64,000 nucleotides of DNA, taken from assembly GCA_016191205.1 (NCBI GenBank), contig JACPPB010000026.1, positions 62,001-126,000 of the forward strand, written 5' to 3'. How positions within the stretch are numbered: the stretch's first letter is position 1; each line of letters opens with the position of its first letter. A program made the position numbers and the translations under genes. Of this stretch, positions 22,822 through 31,387 are shown one piece after another. The stretch comes from Gammaproteobacteria bacterium. GTDB taxonomy: Bacteria > Pseudomonadota > Gammaproteobacteria > Pseudomonadales > Porticoccaceae. Below the pieces are notes generated by a model. It ran no database searches, was not told the origin of the DNA, and saw only the letters and a program-made list of their open reading frames with translations.

Positions 22822-23784
22822 TTGAAGGTACTCACAACCCTTGCAGACCAAGTCGATAAACTCGCGAGCCTGCTCCAGAGCAGCGCAGAGTCTGTCGATT
22901 TCCAGGTCATCGACAGTGCGGACCTGGATGTATCCGTCCACGACGCCGAATTATTGCTGGCTGGCTACACCAGCGACGCTGATCGTGCGCTGGCGCGCGC
23001 CGTGCTCGGCAGCCTGAAAAAGCTCGCGCTGGATATTCCCGTCATTCTGCTCGTCGCACTCCCCGACCGCGAGCACGTTGTGGAAGGACTCCGGGCCGGC
23101 GCCGCCGATGTCGTCACGCTCGATGACGATCAGCATCTCCTGCAGGTCATCAAGCGTACCCGTCTGGCACGCGCCGAGCGCCAGGAGCGCAACTCATGGC
23201 GACAGCGGTTTGCGGCCTCGGAACGGCGCTGCGAACGCCTGATGGACAGCTCGCGCGACGCCATCGCCCTGATCAGCGACGGCGTGTACACCTATGTCAA
23301 CGTGGCTTACGCGCTCATGCTGGGCCATCAGGACACCGAGGACCTGGTGCCGTCGCCGGTGATCGACAGCTTCCACCCGGATAACCACCGCGAACTGAAG
23401 CCCCTGATGAGGCCTTTGTCGGTCACACAGCCGATCGCGTCGGAACGCAAGACCTTTCGCATGCTCGGCTACAACGGCACGGACTTCCAGATCGAAATGA
23501 ACGTCGCCCAGATCGACTACCAGGGCGAACCGGCGATGCAGTTGATCGCCTACCAGAAAGATCTTGCCAGGCAACCCGGATTTGCGGCCACGGGAACCGC
23601 TGCGGAGAGTACCGAGACCGACCCGGCACTCATCGAATGCCGGCAGGTCAACCTCAAGCGGATGACGGACTACCTTCACAACGCCACACGCGAAACCGTC
23701 GACACCCAGCGGCCCTGGCTGCTGCATGATGTACGCGTCGATGAAGTCGACAGCCTGCAGGGGGATCACCGCCGTCCACGATGA
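22822..23784 (+). CDS. FimX-like protein, N-terminal part: degenerate REC plus PAS (TTG start)
   Basis: REC-like fold (PVILLVALPDREHVVEGLRAGAADVVTL), PAS (ERLMDSSRDAIALISDGVYTYVNVAYALMLG); reading frame breaks at GGGGG 23760-23764. Confidence 0.68.
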   Translation: MKVLTTLADQVDKLASLLQSSAESVDFQVIDSADLDVSVHDAELLLAGYTSDADRALARAVLGSLKKLALDIPVILLVALPDREHVVEGLRAGAADVVTLDDDQHLLQVIKRTRLARAERQERNSWRQRFAASERRCERLMDSSRDAIALISDGVYTYVNVAYALMLGHQDTEDLVPSPVIDSFHPDNHRELKPLMRPLSVTQPIASERKTFRMLGYNGTDFQIEMNVAQIDYQGEPAMQLIAYQKDLARQPGFAATGTAAESTETDPALIECRQVNLKRMTDYLHNATRETVDTQRPWLLHDVRVDEVDSLQGDHRRPR

Positions 23785-24682
23785 CGCCGACGAGCCGACC
23801 AGCTGGATCGACCGCTGCCTCAAAGCCGTGCGCGCACTCGACACTGAAGGCAGCGCTGGTACCAGCACCCGTGTGCGGCTATTCGAGGATCTTTACCCGA
23901 CCAGCGTCGGCAGCCTGAACGAAGAGAACAACGTCAAACAGTTTGTCCGCCAGATGCTGGAACAGAAGATGCTCGGGCTGGTATATCAGCCCATCGTCTC
24001 GCTCCAGCACCAGGATTTCGAAGACTACGAGGTCTTCACCCGGCAGACCATCGCCGAACTCCCGCCCGGCATTCCACAGGACCTGTTCAAGCGCGCGTTT
24101 CGTACCAATGTCGCCGGCGATCTGGATCGCTGGGCCATCCTGGAATCCTTCAAGGCGCTGAAAAACCGGCTCGCCACTCATCCGAAAACCCGGTTGTTCA
24201 TCAAAATCAGCGCCATTTCGCTGCGGGATACCAGCTTCGTTCCCTGGCTGAGAATTTCCTATCAGGCTACCGGCCTCGACCCCAAACACCTGGTGTTCCA
24301 GATCGAGGAAAAAGACGTCAGCCTGGCCATCTCCAGCACGCGGGAGCTGTCGTCGCAGCTCAACCGTCTGGGCCTGCTGATAGGCGTGACTCACTACGGA
24401 CTGTCCAGCTCGCCCGGCCGGATCTTCTCCGACCTGAAATTTGATTTTGCCAAGCCCGACCAGTCCTGCGTACTCAGGGCCAGCACCAGCACCGAGGGCA
24501 TGGAACATCTGAGCGCCTGCATCACCGCCGCCAAAAGCGCCGGGGTCCGCGTCATCGTTCCCTTTGTCGAAGATGCCAGCATCATCCCGCTGTTGTGGAA
24601 GCTCGGGGTAAATCACATCCAGGGCTATTACATCCAGAGTCCGGGCCCCACCATGGAGTATGATTTCAGCAGTCAGGAATGA
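23726..24682 (+). CDS. FimX-like protein, C-terminal part: degenerate EAL domain, frameshifted from 22822..23784
   Basis: LVYQPIVSLQHQDFEDYEVFTRQ (EAL to EVF), LGVNHIQGYYIQSP; continuous with upstream ORF if one G is removed near 23760-23764. Confidence 0.7.
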   Translation: MMYASMKSTACRGITAVHDDADEPTSWIDRCLKAVRALDTEGSAGTSTRVRLFEDLYPTSVGSLNEENNVKQFVRQMLEQKMLGLVYQPIVSLQHQDFEDYEVFTRQTIAELPPGIPQDLFKRAFRTNVAGDLDRWAILESFKALKNRLATHPKTRLFIKISAISLRDTSFVPWLRISYQATGLDPKHLVFQIEEKDVSLAISSTRELSSQLNRLGLLIGVTHYGLSSSPGRIFSDLKFDFAKPDQSCVLRASTSTEGMEHLSACITAAKSAGVRVIVPFVEDASIIPLLWKLGVNHIQGYYIQSPGPTMEYDFSSQE

Positions 24683-25896
24683 GGTCCGCGCGCGTCCTGA
24701 TCGCTGATCCCCATGAGGTACAGAATACTGTCAAGTCCCAACTGGGAGATCGACTGCTTGGCGCTGGCCCGCACGATCGGCTTGGCGCGAAAGGCAATGC
24801 CCAGCCCCGCAACCCCCAGCATCAATAAATCATTGGCGCCATCGCCGACCGCGATCGTCTGCTCCAGGCTGATCCCCTCGCGCTCCGCCAGCTGCCGCAG
24901 CAATTCGGCCTTGCGCGCCGCATCGACGATTTCGCCGCGTACCTCACCGGTCACCACACCGTCGCGCACTTCCAGTTCGTTGGCGAACAGGTAATCGATT
25001 CCGAGACGCGCGCGGATGCGTTCGCCGATGCAACTGAAGCCGCCGGACAGAATGGCGGTCTTGTAGCCCAGCTTTTTCAGGGTGGCAATGAGATGCTCGG
25101 CCCCCTCGGTGAGGGTCAGGCCGGCATAGACTTCGTCCAGCACGGATTCCGGCAAGCCTTTCAACAGTGCGAGCCGCTCGCGAAAACTCGCGCGAAAATC
25201 GAGCTCCCCGCGCATGGCGCGTTCGGTGATCGCCGCCACCTGAAGTCCGGCGCCGGCGCGCAGTGCGAGTTCGTCGATCACCTCGTTTTCGATCAGGGTC
25301 GAATCCATGTCGAACGCCACCAGGCGGCGGTGGCGCCGGAAAATGCTGTCCTCCTGATAGGCAATATCGATATCGAGCTCGGTGGACAGCTCCAGCAGCG
25401 ACGAACGCAACTGCGCCAGGTCCGGAGTGTCGCCGCGCACCGAAAACTCGACGCAGGCCTTGCCGTCACGCGCGGTGGACGCCAGCGGAACCCGTCCGGA
25501 AAGTCGCACGATCTTGTCGATATTGAGTCCGTGCGCCGAGATCACCGCCGTCACCCGCGCGATATGCTCGGCGAGGATGGCGCGCGCCAGCAGCGTGACG
25601 ATATGGCGCGGCTTGCCCTGTTGGCCGACCCAGTGGCGATAGGCGGCGTCCGAGACCGACTCAAAGCGGACTTCGAGCCCCAGCGCGCGCAAGGTGGCGC
25701 GCAACTCCTCCATGGCCGCACCGACCTCGCCCCGCCGCGGCACCCAGGCCAGCAGACCGAGATTCAGGGTGTCGTGAATCACCGCCTGCCCGATGTCCAG
25801 CACCGTGGCGCCGTGCTGGGCCAGCACCAACGACACGGCGCTGGTGACTCCAGGACGATCGGGGCCGGACACATTGACCAGCAGGATCTCCGTCAT
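24673..25896 (-). CDS. serB: phosphoserine phosphatase with ACT domain(s)
   Basis: LVAFDMDSTLIENEVIDELA (DxDxT), AILSGGFSC, AVGDGANDLLML; N-terminal ACT. Confidence 0.94.
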   Translation of the reverse strand: MTEILLVNVSGPDRPGVTSAVSLVLAQHGATVLDIGQAVIHDTLNLGLLAWVPRRGEVGAAMEELRATLRALGLEVRFESVSDAAYRHWVGQQGKPRHIVTLLARAILAEHIARVTAVISAHGLNIDKIVRLSGRVPLASTARDGKACVEFSVRGDTPDLAQLRSSLLELSTELDIDIAYQEDSIFRRHRRLVAFDMDSTLIENEVIDELALRAGAGLQVAAITERAMRGELDFRASFRERLALLKGLPESVLDEVYAGLTLTEGAEHLIATLKKLGYKTAILSGGFSCIGERIRARLGIDYLFANELEVRDGVVTGEVRGEIVDAARKAELLRQLAEREGISLEQTIAVGDGANDLLMLGVAGLGIAFRAKPIVRASAKQSISQLGLDSILYLMGISDQDARGPHS

Positions 25897-25937
25897 CGAC
25901 GCCCAGGACTCCCGGAGTGCTGGACTGCCCTGGTCAT

Positions 25938-26593
25938 TCAGCGCGGCTGCATGCGAATGGCACCATCGATGCGGATGGTCTCGCCATTGATGTAGCCGTT
26001 TTCGACGATATGCACCGCCAGCCGGCCGTATTCGCTCGGCTGACCCAGCCGCGCCGGTCCCGCGCCATCGGCAGGGTCATGCCCACGACGCCGCCCTTGC
26101 TGGCGGAATAGGCGCACTGGCCCACCTGCCCCTCATAGGCAGCGACTGACGCGGTGTGGATGATCACGCCGCGCTCGCCGTTTTCCAGTTCGTTCTTCGC
26201 CATCGCGGCCGCCGCGCAGCGCGCCACATTGAAGCTGCCGGTGAGATTGATGCCGATGATTTTGGTGAAATCCTCCAGCGGCATGGGCGCACTGTCGCGG
26301 TCGAGAATTTTTTTGGCCGGACCGATCCCGGCGCAGTTGATCAGCACATGGATCGCACCGAATTTGGTGACCACCTGCGCGATGGCCGCCTCGACCGCCG
26401 TCGCGGAAGCCACATCGACGGAATGGAACACCGCCCGATCCGCGCCCAGTTGCGCCACCACCTCGGCACCGGCCGCGGCATTGAGATCGAAGATCGCGAT
26501 CCGCGCGCCCCGGCGCGCCAGCTCGTCCACCGTCGCGCGGCCCAAACCGGACGCACCGCCGGTCACCACGGCTACCTTGTTTTGCAAATCCAC
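25938..26593 (-). pseudogene. short-chain dehydrogenase/reductase (HSD17B10/3-hydroxyacyl-CoA dehydrogenase-like) with out-of-frame internal deletion
   Basis: head MDLQNKVAVVTGGASGLGRATVDEL...[18 protein letters not shown]; native-looking tail [39 protein letters not shown] only in another frame from 26057 to 25938. Confidence 0.8.
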
Positions 26594-26801
26594 GGCTGTC
26601 TCCTCGTTGCTTGAGTGACGTTACCTGCGTAACGTTTGGTTGGATGAATCGTCCGGGCCAGTAAGGCACTGCCGCCACCGATCGGCAAAAGGCTCGCCGG
26701 TTGCGCGCTCACCGCGGGCCGCCATTGTCGGGAAAACCCCGCGACCCGGCAACCGGGCTACACTCTCGCGCCACTCACACGCTGATCGGATTGCCGCATC
26801 C

Positions 26802-27368
26802 ATGCACAAGGTGTTCATCAGCCCGGACACGCTGCTCGCCGCCAGCTTCCGTCTGGCAATTCAGGTCCACGCCAGCGGCTATCTCCCGGACCTCATCCTC
26901 GGCGTCTGGCGCGGCGGCAGCCCGATCGCGATTGCGGTACACGAGTACTTCGCCTTTCACGGCCACGATTGCGAGCACTTCCCGGTACGGGTCAGCTCGT
27001 ACACCGGCATCGGCACGCAGGCCGACCAGATTGCGATCCACGGTCTGCCCTGCCTGCTGCCACAACTGACTGATACGCAGCAGGTGCTGGTGGTGGATGA
27101 TGTGCTGGATACCGGACGCAGCCTGGACGCTCTGCTGAACGCGCTGCGCTCGGTGCCGGGAACGCGGGACATCCGCATCGCCTGCCCCTGGTACAAGCCG
27201 AAGCACAACCGCACCCGCATCGTCCCGGATTATTACCTGCACGAGACGGCGGACTGGCTGGTGTTCCCCCACGAACTGGCGGGACTCGGCACGGCGGAAA
27301 TCCGCGCGGGCAAGGGCGCCTTGGGCGCCCTGCTGCTGGATCCCCCGCGGTTCGATCGCGAGCCCTGA
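26802..27368 (+). CDS. phosphoribosyltransferase, hypoxanthine-type
   Basis: LVVDDVLDTGRSLDAL PRPP motif, LILGVWRGGSPIAIAVHEYF. Confidence 0.82.
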   Translation: MHKVFISPDTLLAASFRLAIQVHASGYLPDLILGVWRGGSPIAIAVHEYFAFHGHDCEHFPVRVSSYTGIGTQADQIAIHGLPCLLPQLTDTQQVLVVDDVLDTGRSLDALLNALRSVPGTRDIRIACPWYKPKHNRTRIVPDYYLHETADWLVFPHELAGLGTAEIRAGKGALGALLLDPPRFDREP

Positions 27369-27401
27369 CCGGCGGCACAACCGCGCCGCCGATCGCCGCC
27401 A

Positions 27402-28649
27402 TCAGGCACTCGCGATGGTGGTGACGCCCGCGGGCAGCGGCTCCGAGACCAGTACACCTTCCGCTTCCAGCGCGGCCACCTCGGCGACCGTCGCGCCGGC
27501 GAGCTGCGAGAATATTTCGCGGTTGTGTTCGCCCAGATAGGGCGCCTGCAGATCCAGCGGCTCGGGAAAATCGGAGAAGCGCAGCGGAATTCCCGGAATC
27601 TGCAGGTCACCGTAACCGCGGTCGTGGATGGTGCGCACCACTTCGCGCTCGATCAGGTGGGGATGCTCCATGGCCTCGGGCACACTCAACACCGGCGCCA
27701 CCGGGACGTGCATGTCCTCCAGCAAGCGCAAGGCGTCGTCGCGATCAAAATCCTTCAGCCAGTCTTCGATGATGGCGACGATCTCGAGGCGATGCTGGAC
27801 ACGCTTGGCATTGGTGTCGTAATTGGGGTTGTCGATCAGGTCGTCGCGTCCCATCGCCTTGCACAGCGGCACCCACTGCCGCGCCATCACCACCATGAAC
27901 AGGTAGCCATCGCGACATTTGAACAGGCCCAGCGGGGCCGCCGCGTAATGATGGTGGCCGGAACGCCTGGGTACGATCTTGCCCTTGCTGCCCGAATAGG
28001 CCTGCACATTGATCTCGTGACTGTGGAAATAGGAATCCAGCAGCGAGATATCGATGTACTGTCCGCGTCCGGTTTTGTAGCGGTACAGCAACGCGGCGTT
28101 GATGGCGGCGAGCGCATGCACGCCCGCACTGACATCGCCGATACCCAGCATGGGGAAATAGGGCGGCTGATCGGGATCGCCGATCATGTCCATCACGCCC
28201 GACACCGCCATGGCGATGTAATCAAAACCGGGCAGCTCGGAAAGCGGACCGGTCTGCCCAAATGCCGAAATCGAGCACATGATCAGCTCCGGGTTCAGAT
28301 GGCGCACCACGTCCCATCCGAGCCCCAACCGCGCAATCGCGCCCGGCGAAAAATTTTCGAGCAGCACATCGCAGGATTTCACCAGTTCCTTTATGAGCGC
28401 GAGTCCTTTGGGGTTGCGGATGTCCACGCAGACGCTTTTCTTGCCGCGATTCTGCTGAATGTAGTAACCGCTGCGACCAGCGCGTCGGTGCGGCAGTTGG
28501 TGAGTGGGATCGCCGGCGGGCGCGAGTTCGACCTTGATCACCTCGGCGCCCATCTCCGCCAGCAGGCGGGTGGTGGTGGGGCCGGCCAGAAACTGGGTGA
28601 AATCCAGTATCCGGTAACCCTCCATCATGTGTTTGGGTTGCATCTTCAT
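27402..28649 (-). CDS. CaiB/BaiF family CoA-transferase (array copy 1)
   Basis: GYRILDFTQFLAGPTTTRLLAEMGAEVIKVELAPAGD, CSISAFGQTGPLSELPGFDYIAMA. Confidence 0.9.
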   Translation of the reverse strand: MKMQPKHMMEGYRILDFTQFLAGPTTTRLLAEMGAEVIKVELAPAGDPTHQLPHRRAGRSGYYIQQNRGKKSVCVDIRNPKGLALIKELVKSCDVLLENFSPGAIARLGLGWDVVRHLNPELIMCSISAFGQTGPLSELPGFDYIAMAVSGVMDMIGDPDQPPYFPMLGIGDVSAGVHALAAINAALLYRYKTGRGQYIDISLLDSYFHSHEINVQAYSGSKGKIVPRRSGHHHYAAAPLGLFKCRDGYLFMVVMARQWVPLCKAMGRDDLIDNPNYDTNAKRVQHRLEIVAIIEDWLKDFDRDDALRLLEDMHVPVAPVLSVPEAMEHPHLIEREVVRTIHDRGYGDLQIPGIPLRFSDFPEPLDLQAPYLGEHNREIFSQLAGATVAEVAALEAEGVLVSEPLPAGVTTIASA

Positions 28650-28713
28650 TCACCTCTGGCAGCTTGTGAAACCTGGACTTCCCGACTCGAGGACATTTTC
28701 AAAAATCCATTTT

Positions 28714-28810
28714 TCGTCGTTCCCGCGCAGTGCCTGCTCCCTCGAAAGTGGGAATGGGCACCCTGGCATCGCAAAGTCTTCTGAAATACCCGCCTGCGCG
28801 GGCATGACGA
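28714..28810. repeat. REP/MITE-like inverted repeat in the CaiB array spacer
   Basis: left end TCGTCGTTCCCGCGCAG, right end CTGCGCGGGCATGACGA (reverse complement TCGTCATGCCCGCGCAG); spurious minus ORF encodes MPAQAGI. Confidence 0.7.
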
Positions 28811-28840
28811 TCATTCTCGGAGCGTCGCTGATCTTTGGGC

Positions 28841-30055
28841 TCACACCGGTTTTGAAAACAATACCTGGCGACTTTCGAGATCCCGCACCTGGGCGGGCGA
28901 ATACCTCAGAAAGCGCTGGAGAATTTCCGCATTGTGCTCACCCAGCAGCGGCGCCTGAATATCTTCGTCGACTGCGTATTTGGAAAACCGCAACGGCATG
29001 CCGGGAATCTGGAATTTTCCCAGCAGGCGATCCTCGATCGTGCGCACGGTGCGGCGCTCGATCATGTGGGGATGCGCCATGGCTTCCGGTACCGACAGGA
29101 TGGGCGCGCAGGGGATGCGGGCGCCTTCGAGTATTTCCAGCGCCGCCGCGTCAGACGGCAGTGTCTGCAACCAGGCCTCGATGATCGCGATCATCTCCTC
29201 GCGATGAATCATGCGCGCGTCGTTGTCGACGAATTTCGGGTCCGCGATAAGATCTTCGCGACCCATGGCGCGGCACAACGGCGCCCACTGATGCAGCAGC
29301 GCGAGGATCATCAGGTGCCCGTCTTTCGCTTTGAAAATACCGCTCGGCCCCACCGCGTAGTGGTGCGAGCCGCTGCGGTGGGGTTGCACTTTTCCGCCGC
29401 TGGCGGAATACGCCTGCACGCTCACTTCGTGGTAATGGAAATAGCTGTCGAGCAGCGAAATATCGAGCCACTGCCCGCCGCCGTCGCGCGCGCGTTCAAG
29501 CAGCGCATAACCGATCGCCGTGAGTGCGTGGACGCCGGTGCCGACATCGCCGAACGCCAGCATGGGCAGCGATGGCGCGCGATCGGGCTCGCCGATCAGA
29601 TCGCTCACCGCCGCATAGGCCTGGGCGATGTAGTCGAAACCCGGATACGCGGCGAGCGGCCCTTCCTGGCCGAACGCCGAGATCGAACACATGATGATCT
29701 CGGGATTGAGCTCCCGCACCACGTCCCAGCCAAGACCGAGGCGGCTCACCACGCCAGGGGCGAAATTCTCGATGAACACATCGCAGTGCTTGAGCAGCTG
29801 CTTGATGATGTCCAGCCCCTCGGGAGTTTTCGGATCCAGACACAGACTTTTCTTGCCGCGATTCTGCTGAATGAAATAGCCGCTGCGACCCTCGCGGCAG
29901 AACGGGAAATTCCGCACCGGCTCGCCGTGCGGGCCGATCTCCACCTTGATGACCTCGGCGCCCATCTGAACCATCAGATTGGTGGCGGCGGGGCCCGCCA
30001 GATACTGGGTCAGATCCAGCACCCGGTAGCCGTCCAGTACATGTTTCGGCTGCAT
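28841..30055 (-). CDS. CaiB/BaiF family CoA-transferase (array copy 2)
   Basis: MQPKHVLDGYRVLDLTQYLAGPAATNLMVQMGAEVIKVE; CSISAFGQEGPLAAYPGFDYIAQA. Confidence 0.9.
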   Translation of the reverse strand: MQPKHVLDGYRVLDLTQYLAGPAATNLMVQMGAEVIKVEIGPHGEPVRNFPFCREGRSGYFIQQNRGKKSLCLDPKTPEGLDIIKQLLKHCDVFIENFAPGVVSRLGLGWDVVRELNPEIIMCSISAFGQEGPLAAYPGFDYIAQAYAAVSDLIGEPDRAPSLPMLAFGDVGTGVHALTAIGYALLERARDGGGQWLDISLLDSYFHYHEVSVQAYSASGGKVQPHRSGSHHYAVGPSGIFKAKDGHLMILALLHQWAPLCRAMGREDLIADPKFVDNDARMIHREEMIAIIEAWLQTLPSDAAALEILEGARIPCAPILSVPEAMAHPHMIERRTVRTIEDRLLGKFQIPGMPLRFSKYAVDEDIQAPLLGEHNAEILQRFLRYSPAQVRDLESRQVLFSKPV

Positions 30056-30113
30056 CGTCACATTCCCATACTTTTCGTTTTTCGTTTTTCGCCCGGAAAA
30101 CGCGCGGACGGTT

Positions 30114-31328
30114 TCAGTGCGCGGCGCTGACCAGCACCCCGCCCTGTTCCAGTTCCGCCACCTGCGCGGCCCCGTAGCCGAGCAGACCGGTGAGGATCTC
30201 GGCGTTGTGCTCGCCAAGCAGCGGCGCCTGCAGTGGCGGCAGCTCGGGATGGTTGGAAAAGCGCAGCGGCATGCCGGGAATATCGAACTCGCCCAGCATC
30301 CGGTCGGACACGGTACGCACGGTGCCACGCGCGCGGTGATGGGGATGTGCGACGGCCTGCGCCACGGTGAGGATCGGCGCCACCGGCACCCTCACTGCCT
30401 GCAGCGCCGCGATGGCGGCGGCATCGCTGGGGAAGCTCTGCAGCCAGCCTTCAATGAGCGCAATCAGTGCTTTCTGGTTCGCCACCCGCAGCTCGTTGGT
30501 CTTGAAGCGCGCGTCCTTGATCAGGTCCTCGCGGCCCATGGCCTTGCACAGCACCGGCCACTGGTGCAGCAACGCCAGGATCATGATGTAACCCTCGGGG
30601 CCGCGGAAAATGCCGGTCGGCGCCACCGCGTAATGGTGCGCACCGGCGCGGCGCGGCACCATGGCGCCGCCGCTCGCCGAATAGGCCTGCACATTCATCT
30701 CGTGGTGGTGGAAATAGCAGTCCAGCAGCGAGATATCCAGGTGCTGGCCGACCCCGGTGCGATGCACATCCAGCAGCGCAAAGCCCAGCGCGCAGGCGGC
30801 GTGGACGCCGGTGGTGACATCGCCGATGGCCAGCATCGGCAGACTGGGCGGCCGGTCTGGTTCGCCGATCACCGAGGTCACGCCGGCATAGGCCTGGGCG
30901 ATGTAGTCGAAGCCCGACAGATGACTGAGCGGCCCGGTCTGGCCAAAGGCCGAAATCGAACACATCACCAGTTTGGGATTCAGCTCGCGCACCACCTCCC
31001 AGCCAAAACCGAGCCGCGCGATGACGCCGGGCGCGTAATTCTCGATCAGTACATCGCACTGTCGGATGAGATCGCGGATCACCTGTTTGCTGCGCGCGTC
31101 CTTGAGATCGACACACAGGCTCTTCTTGCCGCGATTCTGCTGCACGTAATAGGCGCTGCGTTTGTTCTTGCGGTACGGAAACGCGCGGCTGGGATCGCCG
31201 AAGGGCGCCATTTCCACCTTGATGATGTCGGCCCCCATCTCGGCCATCAGGCGGGTGGCGCTGGGGCCGGCGAGATACTGGGTGAAATCGATGATGCGGT
31301 ATCCGGCCAGAATCGGTTTGGATGCCAT
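30114..31328 (-). CDS. CaiB/BaiF family CoA-transferase (array copy 3)
   Basis: MASKPILAGYRIIDFTQYLAGPSATRLMAEMGADIIKVEMAPFGDPSR. Confidence 0.9.
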   Translation of the reverse strand: MASKPILAGYRIIDFTQYLAGPSATRLMAEMGADIIKVEMAPFGDPSRAFPYRKNKRSAYYVQQNRGKKSLCVDLKDARSKQVIRDLIRQCDVLIENYAPGVIARLGFGWEVVRELNPKLVMCSISAFGQTGPLSHLSGFDYIAQAYAGVTSVIGEPDRPPSLPMLAIGDVTTGVHAACALGFALLDVHRTGVGQHLDISLLDCYFHHHEMNVQAYSASGGAMVPRRAGAHHYAVAPTGIFRGPEGYIMILALLHQWPVLCKAMGREDLIKDARFKTNELRVANQKALIALIEGWLQSFPSDAAAIAALQAVRVPVAPILTVAQAVAHPHHRARGTVRTVSDRMLGEFDIPGMPLRFSNHPELPPLQAPLLGEHNAEILTGLLGYGAAQVAELEQGGVLVSAAH

Positions 31329-31387
31329 GCCCCTGCCCTCGTTGCGATCAGGTTATTGATGTGCGGCCACGGGTTCCGATGCCGCCC

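Noticed and set aside
28650-28844. 64-aa minus ORF containing MPAQAGI
   Set aside because: Translation of the dispersed inverted repeat element, not a protein-coding gene.
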